DNA from: Candidatus Methanoperedens sp.
Lineage (GTDB): Archaea; Halobacteriota; Methanosarcinia; Methanosarcinales; Methanoperedenaceae
Length of the DNA: 57,854 nucleotides
NCBI GenBank assembly: GCA_026552975.1
Contig: JAPMTR010000075.1
Coordinates: 1-57,854 of the forward strand
Reading direction: 5' to 3'
Shown here: positions 17,961-26,858 of the stretch, piece by piece
Position numbering within the stretch: position 1 is the first letter of the stretch
How the letters are laid out: every line of letters starts with the position of its first letter
Program-made: the position numbers and the translations under genes
Notes under the pieces: generated by a model
Databases searched by the model: none
What the model saw: the letters and a program-made list of their open reading frames with translations, nothing else
What the model was told of the DNA's origin: nothing

Positions 17961-19139
17961 ATGAGTTCATTTATGAAGAATTGTTTTGAATTATCGGGAA
18001 AAATTACTTATATATTTTTAATTGTATTACTTTTTTCAATGCCTGCTGGCGCTGTTAAAACCGATATATTTTTACTTGAAAATAATACTGGATTGAATTT
18101 TATGGGTGGATATTATAAAATTGAAGTTATCGAAATGAGTAATCCAATTGAATATTATCACTTCGTTATTGTCAACCTGACTACAGGAGGAATGACAAGA
18201 CAGTATCATTTACGCGAAAATGAAGATCCTTCTATTAATAATGAACCTTTTAATAAGATCAAGCTTAATTACTCATTTATTTCTCAAACCATCGCAAAGA
18301 TCACTATAGAATATCCGACTGAGTGGTCATTTCCGGAAAGATATACTGTCGAAAGTGCGGTGGCAGTTTCATATAAAATACCAAACATTGAATTACAAAA
18401 ATCAATCGACAAGACAACATTGAACATAGGGGATGTTGTTGAATTCAAATTATTGGTTAAAAATACTGGTAATGGAACAGCATATAACCTTTCATTTGAG
18501 GACAGGTTCCCGTCAGGATTCACAAGCGCACCCGGTTCAAGGTTTCCCCCCGTAATACAAAATGAACTCAAAGAGGGTGAAAGTATCGAGCTTTTATTTG
18601 CTCTTAAGGCAATAGAACCGGGTTCATATAACATAGAACCTACCACTATCAAATATGGTTCAAAAACTGCACGATCAAATTCTATATCTATATCTGTTCT
18701 GGGGGACAAGATCGAAAAATCCCATCTTCTAACAGAAATTACCCTTGATAAAAAAAAAATATTCACAGGTGATCTGATCGAAGTCACAGTGAATATAAAA
18801 AACAATGGAAATAATTCTGCAGAATCAATACTTATAGATGGACAGGTCCCGAAAGGTATGGAAGTAACTAAAGGAGATCTACGGCAGGTCTATAAGAAGA
18901 TCGAACAAGGTGAATCTGAAGAATATTTTGTGACATTAAAAGGTATAGAAGATGGAAATTATTCTATTATCCTAAAAACTATGTATTCCGATGATTCAAA
19001 TGGTTTCATTTCCAATTCAGACCCCATCATTGTTACAGAAAACGAAAAAAATTATCTTTACATCCTTATTCCTGCTATAATAATTGTTGTTGGGATAGCG
19101 TTATTTGTTATTAGAAGACATAGAGAATATTCGTTCTAG
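17961..19139 (+). CDS. Membrane-anchored surface protein with conserved DUF11/CARDB-like repeats
   Basis: A 392-residue exported protein with a signal segment at about residues 12-31 (ending PAGAVKT) and a C-terminal transmembrane helix at about 365-383 followed by RRHREYSF. Between them are two related beta-sandwich repeats starting KSIDKTTLNIGDVVEFKLLV and EITLDKKKIFTGDLIEVTVN, the pattern of archaeal DUF11/CARDB cell-surface domains (NIKNNGNNSAESI). It should sit in the membrane with its bulk outside. The stop codon is seven bases from the ATG of the tubulin-like gene, so the two are very likely co-expressed. Confidence 0.75.
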   Translation: MSSFMKNCFELSGKITYIFLIVLLFSMPAGAVKTDIFLLENNTGLNFMGGYYKIEVIEMSNPIEYYHFVIVNLTTGGMTRQYHLRENEDPSINNEPFNKIKLNYSFISQTIAKITIEYPTEWSFPERYTVESAVAVSYKIPNIELQKSIDKTTLNIGDVVEFKLLVKNTGNGTAYNLSFEDRFPSGFTSAPGSRFPPVIQNELKEGESIELLFALKAIEPGSYNIEPTTIKYGSKTARSNSISISVLGDKIEKSHLLTEITLDKKKIFTGDLIEVTVNIKNNGNNSAESILIDGQVPKGMEVTKGDLRQVYKKIEQGESEEYFVTLKGIEDGNYSIILKTMYSDDSNGFISNSDPIIVTENEKNYLYILIPAIIIVVGIALFVIRRHREYSF

Positions 19140-19146
19140 AGGAAAT

Positions 19147-20244
19147 ATGCTGAATATACTTGTTATCGGTGTTGGACAATGTGGGAACAGGATTCTGGAT
19201 TCCATCAATAAAGAGGCGTTCGGGGGAAGCTCTTTAGCAAAATATTATGGAAATCAAAAATTCAAAAGTCATGTCGAAACACTCGCTATAAATACAGCAG
19301 TAAATGACCTGAAAGAATTGAAACATACCAAAGCGAAAGACAGGATCCAGGTGCCGCATCTGCATGGGGTTGGAGCTAACCGTAATGTCGGGAAAAAGAC
19401 TTTTGAAGAAAATAAAGAGCTGCTGCTTAGGGTCATTGAGGAGCGGGGTGATTTTGATGTTGCTTTCGTTATTGCTTCTTCATCAGGCGGAACAGGTTCG
19501 TCTTTTGCACCGCTTTTGATAGATGCGATGAAAGAACGATATAAATACAACGTTTATGGGATCATTGTGCTTCCCTTCAGGGAAGAGGGATCGATCTATC
19601 TGCAAAATTCAATTTTTTGTGTACGAGAGATAATGGATGGAAATTGCGATGGTACCATAATTGTGGATAATCAATATCTCAAACATCTGGGAAAGGACAT
19701 AAAAAACGCCTATGATGAAATAAATTCGACTGTTGCAAGAAGGTTTCTCTTTCTATTAAAGGCACTTGACAGCGAAATGATGATGGTAACTGATCTGGGG
19801 GATTTTAAAACGGTCATGTCAGGAGGATCCAAGCTTGCAACGATGGGTTTTGCCAAAGGTGATAAGACCATGTCTATAAAATCTGTTATCCAGCACAGTA
19901 TTTCATATGCAGGTTTGCTTTTTAAGCTTGAACCTTATAAGGAGTCAAACAGGGCGATGATGATTATTGAAGGGGATGAAAAATACCTGAATATTAACGA
20001 CATCACAAGTGAAGTTGAAAAGTTATCCAGCGAGATCGGACAGATCTTTAAAGGTATTCTCTTACGGAATGGTCAGATGCCAAGTGTCCTGACATTATTA
20101 TCAATAAGCTCTTCAACTGAACTTGACAGGTTATTTGAAATAGGTATTGATGCAGTGCATAAAGAACGTGAGAAAAAAGAGCTAAATTCAGGATTAAGCC
20201 AGGAAATTAAAAGCAGGCTTGAAGGGTTGGAACCCCAGTATTAA
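19147..20244 (+). CDS. Tubulin/FtsZ-superfamily GTPase (divergent)
   Basis: A 366-residue GTPase. Loop T1 reads VIGVGQCGNRILDSIN, closer to the tubulin GQCGNQ pattern than to FtsZ GGAGGN. The guanine signature loop T4 is SSSGGTGSSFAPLL, a variant of GGGTGTG/GGTGSG. The T3 region has AINTAVNDL. The open frame extends to 19105, but the ATG at 19147 has GAGGAAAT right before it and begins the fold. It is neither canonical FtsZ1/FtsZ2 nor an obvious CetZ; one of the FtsZ-like families proposed for membrane remodelling is possible. The T7 catalytic loop is not recognisable by eye, so polymer GTPase activity is uncertain. Neighbours are a surface protein upstream and a ferredoxin downstream. Confidence 0.82.
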   Translation: MLNILVIGVGQCGNRILDSINKEAFGGSSLAKYYGNQKFKSHVETLAINTAVNDLKELKHTKAKDRIQVPHLHGVGANRNVGKKTFEENKELLLRVIEERGDFDVAFVIASSSGGTGSSFAPLLIDAMKERYKYNVYGIIVLPFREEGSIYLQNSIFCVREIMDGNCDGTIIVDNQYLKHLGKDIKNAYDEINSTVARRFLFLLKALDSEMMMVTDLGDFKTVMSGGSKLATMGFAKGDKTMSIKSVIQHSISYAGLLFKLEPYKESNRAMMIIEGDEKYLNINDITSEVEKLSSEIGQIFKGILLRNGQMPSVLTLLSISSSTELDRLFEIGIDAVHKEREKKELNSGLSQEIKSRLEGLEPQY

Positions 20245-20282
20245 TCGAAATATTCATATCGTTCCAGGAAGTATCGTACACT

Positions 20283-20519
20283 ATGGCGAAAGATAAGAAA
20301 TTAATGCAATCAGATATTTGCAATGGATGTGGAATATGTGTGTCAGTTTGCCCACAGAATACAAAACTCTCAAAAGCGGATGATTTTGATTCAAATACAG
20401 CAAAACTTGCGATATATGTAACAAAAGGCGCTGCAGTAATTGATTCTGCCGTTTGTATCGCATGCGGGATATGCACACGGAACTGCCCTGTTGCATCGTT
20501 AACGATCGTTCTGGCGTGA
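20283..20519 (+). CDS. 2[4Fe-4S] ferredoxin
   Basis: A 78-residue small electron carrier with two clusters: CNGCGICVSVCPQN at about residues 13-26 and CIACGICTRNCPVA at about 60-73. The 30-residue linker is longer than in clostridial ferredoxins and contains no extra Cys. It lies 38 bases behind the tubulin-like gene and may share its transcript. A run of seven T at about 20541-20547 beyond the stop could end that transcript. Confidence 0.85.
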   Translation: MAKDKKLMQSDICNGCGICVSVCPQNTKLSKADDFDSNTAKLAIYVTKGAAVIDSAVCIACGICTRNCPVASLTIVLA

Positions 20520-20571
20520 GTTTAGATATAAAAAAAACGACTTTTTTTCAAAAATAACACCGAACTCATCC

Positions 20572-21156
20572 ATGATAGGAAAGGATATCAAGAAAGCCTC
20601 TGACATAATTAAGAAAGATGGAATTGTTGTCTATCCCACGGAAACGGTGTATGGTATAGGTGGAAATATCTTTTCAAATATCGCCCTTGAAAATGTATTT
20701 AAGATAAAAAGACGCGATAAAGACAAACCAGTCTCGGTCGCCGTATCCGATTTTGGGGTGATGAAAGATCTTGTGTATATAGGTGAAAGAGAAAAGCGAT
20801 TTATCGAAATGTTCCTTCCAGGACCGATCACGGTCGTCCTGAAAAAAAAAGAAAAAGTCCCTGATATGCTCACTTCCGGTTCTGAGCTTGTTGGAATACG
20901 CTTTCCAGATCATGAAACCACGATAAAGCTGATACAGCTTGCGGGAGTCCCGATCACTTCAACGAGCGCCAATATTTCCGGGGAAGTGCCGCCTCAAAGC
21001 GTAGATCAGATCAAAATCAACGCGGACTATATCATTGACGGAGGAGATTGTTCAGGAGAGCCTTCTACAGTTGTTGACCTTGTTCATCTCAAGATACTCA
21101 GAAAGGGGGCAAAATATGAAGAAGTTAAAGCAGCTATCGAAAAAATGAAAAAATGA
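20572..21156 (+). CDS. Threonylcarbamoyl-AMP synthase (Sua5/YciO family)
   Basis: A 194-residue YrdC-domain protein making threonylcarbamoyl-AMP for the t6A37 modification of ANN-decoding tRNAs. Motifs: VYPTETVYGIGGNIF, KIKRRDKDKPVSVAV, LPGPITVVLKK, GSELVGIRFPDH and PITSTSANISGEVP, all in order. It lacks the extra C-terminal Sua5 domain, so it is the short YrdC/YciO form. Some archaea have several YrdC paralogues, so this one could be a relative with another role. It is convergent with the SPFH gene, only five bases apart. Confidence 0.9.
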   Translation: MIGKDIKKASDIIKKDGIVVYPTETVYGIGGNIFSNIALENVFKIKRRDKDKPVSVAVSDFGVMKDLVYIGEREKRFIEMFLPGPITVVLKKKEKVPDMLTSGSELVGIRFPDHETTIKLIQLAGVPITSTSANISGEVPPQSVDQIKINADYIIDGGDCSGEPSTVVDLVHLKILRKGAKYEEVKAAIEKMKK

Positions 21157-21161
21157 TTTTA

Positions 21162-21943
21162 TCATTTGGTTAAAACCACAGGCTGCCCTGATGGGATCAC
21201 CCAGATAACGTTCTGATTTCCTTTTAACGTGTCATATAATGCCAGTTTAGCATTGAAATCAAGCTGTTCCTGGGGAACGTTCTTTAATATATCCGCCTGG
21301 TTCTTTTGCGCCTGTGCGATCGTTTCTATGGCTGCAGCCCGGTTCTTGGCTGCGTTCAATTCTCCTTCGGATTTTGCCTGTATCGCCTGTTTTTCTGCAA
21401 GAGCATCCAGTGCTATCTTGGTAAATGTTGGCCTGAGCAATGACACTGAGTTTACTTTGATCCCGAATTGTTCTTCGATCTTTGATTCTTTCAATTTCTG
21501 GTACAATTCCGAATTAATATCTGTAATTTGTGTTGTTATTTTCTCTGAGGACTGGGATTGAAGATAATTAAAGACCGCGCTGTCGTACGCTTTCTGTAGC
21601 TGCTCCTGCGGATTTGTGTTCTTGACCCCGAATTGGATAAGATCCACGATCTCAAAAGACATAACAGCACCCGTATCAACTACTTTGTCATCGGTCGTCT
21701 TAATATCAGATCCGATAGCACCTGCCTGAGTATCCCCCTTAAACTTGGATTCAAGTTCTAAATAATCAGATGGAAAATAGATGTTATTATTTACAACGCT
21801 ATATTTTACAACTTCAGTGAGCAAGTATTTCCTATTCCTTTGTCATCAATGATAATTGTCTTATTTCTTTTCATGTTTGACTCTTTGTTCTCCCTTACGA
21901 TCAAGATGATCCCGCTAATGATCGCTATAATTAGCGGGATCAC
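21162..21943 (-). pseudogene. SPFH/prohibitin-family membrane protein, interrupted by a frameshift
   Basis: The intact 3' frame (21162-21824) encodes the SPFH core (ELESKFKGDTQAGAIGSDIKTTDD, EIVDLIQFGVKNTNPQEQL) and the Ala/Glu-rich coiled coil with EGELNAAKNRAAAIETIAQA. Just upstream, in another frame, a GTG at 21943 starts VIPLIIAIISGIILIVREN, the N-terminal membrane anchor, followed by MKRNKTIIIDDKGIGN. Joining the two needs one extra base near 21830 (restoring something like GIGKYLLTEVV). So a one-base deletion, or a sequencing error in a short A run, splits a protein of about 260 residues. Such proteins scaffold membrane microdomains or proteases; TldD and LonB follow upstream on this strand. 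Confidence 0.75.
21908..21941. repeat. Perfect 12-bp inverted repeat
   Basis: GATCCCGCTAAT (21908-21919) and ATTAGCGGGATC (21930-21941) flank a 10-base loop. It lies 22 bases beyond the tldD stop and inside the anchor-coding part of the SPFH frame. As RNA it would form a strong hairpin that could end or attenuate transcription after tldD or hide the SPFH start. No T-run follows, so a simple terminator is doubtful. Confidence 0.55.
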
Positions 21944-21963
21944 TGTTAATCTGCTTCGTTGAC

Positions 21964-23292
21964 TTAACCGCTACCCCCAACCATCGCTTTATTAACAAGC
22001 ACATGCGGCGACCCATCACTAACAGGCACAAGCTGTCCTGCTTTCCCGCACCGGCCTGAATTCATTTCAAGGTCATTTCCAACAGCGGACACGCTATTCA
22101 ATATCTCAAGAGTATTCCCTGATAATGAAACATCCCGAAGAGGCGTTGTAAGCTCGCCATTCTTTACGATAAAACCCCTCTCGGCATTGAACTGGAAAAC
22201 TCCTTCACCAGGATTGACCTGCCCTCCGCGCGAACCTGTAAGGTATATTCCATTTTTTAGTTCAGAAAGCATTTCCTCAAATTTCATCCCATCAGGAGCG
22301 ATGAAGGTATTGCTCATCCGTATAACTGGCCGGCCGTATCCCTGGGCGCGGGCATTTCGGCTTTCACCCCCAAGTTTTCCTGCTGTCTCTCTTGAATGGA
22401 TAAAGGATCTCAGGATGCCGTCCTGTATCAAAGTGGTCCTCTTTGATCCTGCTCCTTCGTCATCAAACGGATAATATCCATATTCATGAAGAGATGGATC
22501 ATCATATACCGTTACGAGGGGAGATGCTATATGTTCACCGATCTTTCCTGAAAGGATGGAATTTCCTTCAAGCACATGGTCTGCTTCCACGGCATGACCG
22601 ACAGCCTCATGGATAAAAACGCCTGCAAGTTCCTGGTCAAGGATAACAGGATATGTCCCCGCTTTTGGAGTAGATGCTGACAGAAGCTCAATTGCCGTAG
22701 TTGCGGCTTTTTGTGCAAGTTCGAAAGCATCATGTTTCTTAAAGAGCTCAAAACCCATCACGCCAAACCGACTTTCCCTTCCGATCTGATAGACACCTTC
22801 TGACTGGGCTATTGCACTTATGGCAAATCCTACCCGGTTTAAAGAATATTCACAATCAAGTCCCTCTGAATTTGAATATTTTACATTTATGAGAGACTCA
22901 GAATAAACCGCATTCGTACTCTTAATTCCTTCAATTTTCGCATTATTCTCGATTTCCAACAACAGTTTGACCTTATCTTCAATTGGAATATCTCCGGGAT
23001 TCTCCCTCACCTCTGGAAGATCTTTAAGATCAGGTTTATTTATAGGAGCAAGCTCTATCGGGTTCCTGGGGCTTTTGCTTCTTGCATATCCAGCCAGTTT
23101 TCCTGCTGAGGAAATTGCAGTATTCAGATCATCAAAAACACCATCCAGTGATACAAAACCCCACGATCCGTGATCAAGGACCCTTACAGCAGCACCACTT
23201 GAAAAATTATTTGAGATCTCACGGATCTCACCATTATCGATCTGAATGGATGTGCTGACACTTTTCAGTATCCTTGTATCAAAAAAATCCAT
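21964..23292 (-). CDS. tldD: TldD/PmbA-family metalloprotease, TldD type
   Basis: A 442-residue protein with the TldD zinc motif HEAVGHAVEAD (HExxxH, about residues 228-233) and the downstream conserved Gly/Cys-rich ending LEMNSGRCGKAGQLVPVSDGSP. YYPFDDEGAGSKRTTLI and TGSRGGQVNPGEGVFQF are family blocks. TldD usually works as a heterodimer with TldE, which trims unfolded peptides and matures modified peptides. No tldE lies next to it in this window. The start is seven bases from the lonB stop on the same strand. Confidence 0.92.
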   Translation of the reverse strand: MDFFDTRILKSVSTSIQIDNGEIREISNNFSSGAAVRVLDHGSWGFVSLDGVFDDLNTAISSAGKLAGYARSKSPRNPIELAPINKPDLKDLPEVRENPGDIPIEDKVKLLLEIENNAKIEGIKSTNAVYSESLINVKYSNSEGLDCEYSLNRVGFAISAIAQSEGVYQIGRESRFGVMGFELFKKHDAFELAQKAATTAIELLSASTPKAGTYPVILDQELAGVFIHEAVGHAVEADHVLEGNSILSGKIGEHIASPLVTVYDDPSLHEYGYYPFDDEGAGSKRTTLIQDGILRSFIHSRETAGKLGGESRNARAQGYGRPVIRMSNTFIAPDGMKFEEMLSELKNGIYLTGSRGGQVNPGEGVFQFNAERGFIVKNGELTTPLRDVSLSGNTLEILNSVSAVGNDLEMNSGRCGKAGQLVPVSDGSPHVLVNKAMVGGSG

Positions 23293-23299
23293 AATATAA

Positions 23300-25213
23300 T
23301 CACACTATGGCCATTGGTTTTGTTTCAGTAATAGGGATATTGAATCTTGTTCTTGATGCGAATTTTTTAAGCGTTGCAATAAGGCCATCCTTTTCTTTAC
23401 CTACAAGGCTGTATTCCAGTACTTCTTCAATATTCGACACAGGGATTATTCTTATCTTATCCTTGTATTCATCTTCAATGAGAACGTCTCCCATATTCGA
23501 TTTCGGGATAAGCACGGTCTTTATTCCTGCAAGAGCCGCCGCTTCTATTTTGTAAGTAACACCGCCGACAGGAAGAACATCTCCCCTGACAGAAAGTGAA
23601 CCTGTCATTGCAACGGTCTGGTCAACCGGAATACCCTGGATCGCAGAAAGTACTGCAGTGGCAATGGAAATGCTTGCAGAATCGCCTTCTACTCCTTCAT
23701 ATGTCCCTACGAACTGGATATGTACGTCCATTTTTGATATGTCCTTACCTGTAGTTTTCTTAATAAGGGCTGAGACATTCTGTACTGCTTCCCGTGCAAT
23801 ATTTTTTAGCATTCCAGTTGCGATAATGTGACCTTCGGATGTGGATTGCGTGGGAGTTACCTCTGCGATTATGGGAAGCACAATTCCAGAATCCTCACCC
23901 ATAACTGCTAGTCCATTCACTCTTCCAACCTGAGCTCCTTCTTTTATATAGAGCTTATAATCTTTTCTTCGCTCAAGATACTGAAATGCAAGTTGCTGTT
24001 CAACAGAACGGGCAATGCTCTTTGCTTTTAGCACATGGGCGGCTGTAGTCAATGGCGCATTTTCCCCGTGAGCTATATCTCCCGCTACCCTCACCAGACC
24101 CCCAAGATCCCTGAGTTTAAGTGTCAGGTGTCCTTTCCTGCCCGCGCGCCTGCGTGCTTCACGGATGATCTCTTCAACAGCGCCGCTGTCAAAATGTGGG
24201 ATCTTACCATCCTTTACTACTTCCTGCGCGACGAACCTGACGAGTTTTGTCCTGTTGGCCGGGGTATCCTCTATTGTATCACTCATATAAACTTCATATC
24301 CATAGCCTTTGACCCGTGAGCGAAGTGCTGGATGCATACCCTTAATGGCATCAAGATTACCTGCCGCCACCATTATAAAATCACATGGGACGGGGTCTGT
24401 TTTGACCATAGCGCCGCTTGAACGCTCTGATTGTCCTGTAATCGCAAATTCTTTTTCCTGCAGGGCTGTCAGGAGATTCTGCTGGGATTCGATCCTGAGC
24501 GTATTGATCTCGTCGATGAAAAGTACACCTTTATGCGCCTTATGGATAGCGCCGCTTTCGACCCTGTCATGTGCTGGTGTTTCAAGCCCGCCTGACTGGA
24601 AAGGGTCATGGCGAACATCGCCAAGGAGCGCTCCTGCGTGGGCGCCTGTGGCATCAATATATGGGGCCATTTCCTTCCCTGTATTAGAAACAAGAAGCTT
24701 GGGGATCAATGCGGTCTCTTTTGGCATGAACTGGCGCATCATCATGGCTATCAAAACTGCTGCGATTATACCCATGAGATATTCACCCACAAGGAAGGAA
24801 TATCCGACTATACCAAGAACAAGCAGCATTATGAACATATTGCGCGCTGTGGTCCTTTTTTGCGCCTCTACTTTATGCGCATCAGTGATCTCTTTACCTT
24901 TTCCGGCAGGTACGATACGTATCTTCGGATTATTCGAATCATCAGGATTATTATAGACCATAACATCCTGCAATTCCTCTTTTGGGAGCAATTCGGCCAT
25001 TGCTTTTGCTAACATCGATTTTCCTGTTCCCGGCGTTCCAAGCATCATTACATGCCTTCGCTGGTTGGCGGCTTTTCGCACAACTTCAACGGCATGTTCC
25101 TGGCCGATCACCTGATCTATCATTTTTTTTGGAACTTCTATATCTTTTGTTGAAGAAATCTCCAACCCTCCAAGAAGTTCCCGATTCTTTACGTCGTTTT
25201 CAGTATTTTCCAT
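23300..25213 (-). CDS. lonB: Archaeal membrane-bound Lon protease (LonB)
   Basis: A 637-residue ATP-dependent protease of the archaeal type. Walker A is LGTPGTGKSMLAKA (about residues 58-71) and Walker B is GVLFIDEIN. The hallmark insertion with two membrane helices sits between Walker A and B (about 125-142 and 144-160). The C-terminal protease domain holds the Ser of EGDSAS (about 511) and the Lys of GGVTYKIEAA (about 554). It degrades unfolded and regulatory proteins at the membrane. It heads a probable lonB-tldD-SPFH transcript, and an SPFH scaffold would fit as a partner. Confidence 0.97.
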   Translation of the reverse strand: MENTENDVKNRELLGGLEISSTKDIEVPKKMIDQVIGQEHAVEVVRKAANQRRHVMMLGTPGTGKSMLAKAMAELLPKEELQDVMVYNNPDDSNNPKIRIVPAGKGKEITDAHKVEAQKRTTARNMFIMLLVLGIVGYSFLVGEYLMGIIAAVLIAMMMRQFMPKETALIPKLLVSNTGKEMAPYIDATGAHAGALLGDVRHDPFQSGGLETPAHDRVESGAIHKAHKGVLFIDEINTLRIESQQNLLTALQEKEFAITGQSERSSGAMVKTDPVPCDFIMVAAGNLDAIKGMHPALRSRVKGYGYEVYMSDTIEDTPANRTKLVRFVAQEVVKDGKIPHFDSGAVEEIIREARRRAGRKGHLTLKLRDLGGLVRVAGDIAHGENAPLTTAAHVLKAKSIARSVEQQLAFQYLERRKDYKLYIKEGAQVGRVNGLAVMGEDSGIVLPIIAEVTPTQSTSEGHIIATGMLKNIAREAVQNVSALIKKTTGKDISKMDVHIQFVGTYEGVEGDSASISIATAVLSAIQGIPVDQTVAMTGSLSVRGDVLPVGGVTYKIEAAALAGIKTVLIPKSNMGDVLIEDEYKDKIRIIPVSNIEEVLEYSLVGKEKDGLIATLKKFASRTRFNIPITETKPMAIV

Positions 25214-25534
25214 AATTTACCTGATATAATGAATGATTGGTTTAATAAGCTTAAGATTATCGGATAAAGTCTATACTCTTAAAGATATATTAATCATTTT
25301 GTATTTTTTTCCTGTATGAGGGATTTTTAATAAACTGTTGAAAAAAATGACCTTATTATTACTATAATACTGAGCATAAAAATTATAATATATCTATATA
25401 TGCAACAAAATACATTTTAGAAATTGCATAATTTGTATAAATGGATAGGTTGTTAGAAATAAATTAAAAGGATGGCAAAAACTCCTCTTGCCATCCTTTA
25501 GAAAATTAGAATTTTATCGATAGGTGATACGCAA
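25214..25534. other. AT-rich intergenic region upstream of lonB
   Basis: About 320 bases without a convincing gene, apart from the hairpin at 25467-25499. Long A/T runs, such as the T-rich stretch near 25300, would serve as promoter for lonB and terminator-like DNA. Nothing else is recognised. Confidence 0.4.
25467..25499 (+). ncRNA. 12-bp hairpin with a CUCCUC loop (possible RNA element)
   Basis: AAAGGATGGCAA (25467-25478) and TTGCCATCCTTT (25488-25499) form a perfect stem around the 9-base loop AAACTCCTC. The loop carries CUCCUC, which resembles the 3' end of 16S rRNA and could pair with Shine-Dalgarno sequences. The element lies 36 bases before a 46-codon gene. It might be the end of a small RNA, a terminator read through, or a leader structure. 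No expression evidence is available from sequence. Confidence 0.4.
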
Positions 25535-25675
25535 ATGCTAGAAACTCCTCAAGAAAGAATAGAATTATTGAAAGCGGGTTTTACCACCAAGGAGATCGAG
25601 AACGTCTATATTAAGTTAAATAATTACAAAGTAATTAAATATCCTGTAATTGTTGAATTGATCGAGATTGAATAA
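25535..25675 (+). CDS. 46-residue conserved-looking small protein
   Basis: A short frame starting MLETPQERIELLKAGFTTKE and ending with an acidic IVELIEIE tail. AGGTGAT, seven bases before the ATG, is a good ribosome binding site. The amino-acid pattern (TPxERIxLLKAG, then a predicted helix and beta segment) reads as a real protein; I have the impression of similar small proteins in Methanosarcinales, but no named family. The upstream hairpin may control it. The site-2 protease gene starts 93 bases later. Confidence 0.6.
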   Translation: MLETPQERIELLKAGFTTKEIENVYIKLNNYKVIKYPVIVELIEIE

Positions 25676-25768
25676 TTGGTAATTTTTTTCATTGCGTAAT
25701 GCATTTATATAATACAGTAATGTATTAGGAAAAATATTAAGGGCTTTATTTAAAGATTTAAGGGCAAC

Positions 25769-26857
25769 ATGAATTCATCATATCAGATAGGGAAAATAAT
25801 GGGAATTCCCATAAAATTACACATTAGTTTCCTTCTAATAATCCCTGTTATGGGATACATTTTTGCGAACAACGACCCTATTTTGGGTTTTGGGGACGTT
25901 GAACCAGCAATCCTGCGTTATACCCTTGGGATATCGGTTGCTATCCTCCTATTTTTCTGTGTTCTATTGCATGAACTTGGTCATTCCATCGTAGCAAAGA
26001 AAAATGGCACGAACATCCAGGGAATTACGCTTTTTCTGTTTGGAGGCGTTTCATCCCTTGAAGAGATACCAAGAGATCCTAAAATTGAGTTTAAAATGGC
26101 ACTTGCCGGACCCGGCGTCAGTCTTTTGATAGGTTCGGTGTTGATAATAGTATATGAATTTATAAAGACTGATATATCTATCAATAATCCTCTTCTTCAC
26201 CTGCTCTGGCTCATAGCATATATAAATATCATTCTCTTTATTTTCAACCTTATCCCGGCATTTCCTATGGATGGAGGAAGAGTATTAAGGGCAGTGCTTG
26301 CTTCAAAAATGGATTATAAGAAAGCGACCAGTATCGCCGCTAATGTGGGTAAGATGTTCGCGATATTTATGGGTATTATCGGATTTGTCGTACCAGGAGG
26401 TCTATGGTATTTACTCATCGCGTTCTTCATATATATCGGGGCGGCGGAAGAGGATAAGTCCACACAGATAAGCGTCACACTTGAAGGGATAAAAATAAAA
26501 GATATAATGACAAGAGATATAAAGACCGTTCCTCCCGGGATGTCAGTTGATGAACTTGTGGGTTTTATGTTCAGGTACAAACATATGGGCTATCCTGTCG
26601 TTGAAGGAAATGAAGTAATAGGGATAGTAACTTTTAATGATGTTCATAGTATACCCGATAAAGAACGCAAGAATGTCATTTTAAGGGATATAATGACCAA
26701 AGATATTATCAGTCTGAAAGAAGATGATGATGCCATAAAAGCCTTAAAACTTATGACAATGAACAATATAGGACGAATTATTATATTAAATGAAAAGAAA
26801 ATGACAGGTATTGTTTCAAGGACAGACCTACTGAGGGCTGTGCAATTACTGGAATAA
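25769..26857 (+). CDS. Site-2 protease-type zinc metalloprotease with CBS pair
   Basis: A 362-residue intramembrane protease. The zinc motif LLHELGHSIVAKK (H68, E69, H72) lies in the second membrane segment, and the third ligand Asp is in NLIPAFPMDGGRVLRA (about residue 169). Six hydrophobic segments fill residues 12-225. The C-terminal third is a tandem CBS pair (IKDIMTRDIKTVPPGMSVDE; LRDIMTKDIISLKEDDDA) that should sense adenine nucleotides in the cytoplasm. This is the SpoIVFB-like S2P-CBS architecture. Targets in archaea are unknown. The TraB gene begins one base after its stop. Confidence 0.93.
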   Translation: MNSSYQIGKIMGIPIKLHISFLLIIPVMGYIFANNDPILGFGDVEPAILRYTLGISVAILLFFCVLLHELGHSIVAKKNGTNIQGITLFLFGGVSSLEEIPRDPKIEFKMALAGPGVSLLIGSVLIIVYEFIKTDISINNPLLHLLWLIAYINIILFIFNLIPAFPMDGGRVLRAVLASKMDYKKATSIAANVGKMFAIFMGIIGFVVPGGLWYLLIAFFIYIGAAEEDKSTQISVTLEGIKIKDIMTRDIKTVPPGMSVDELVGFMFRYKHMGYPVVEGNEVIGIVTFNDVHSIPDKERKNVILRDIMTKDIISLKEDDDAIKALKLMTMNNIGRIIILNEKKMTGIVSRTDLLRAVQLLE

Positions 26858-26858
26858 C

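Noticed and set aside
19105-19146. Longer start for the tubulin-like gene
   Set aside because: It would overlap the surface protein end; the ATG at 19147 has GAGGAAAT in front and starts the conserved fold.
22187-22474. Antisense open frames inside tldD, lonB, SNF2 and mcm
   Set aside because: Long shadow frames arise from codon bias opposite well-conserved proteins; they lack ribosome sites and family similarity.
22517-22525. Extra CCGTTACG-like site inside tldD
   Set aside because: A single chance match within coding sequence (ACCGTTACGAG), not phased with others and without the last G of the motif.
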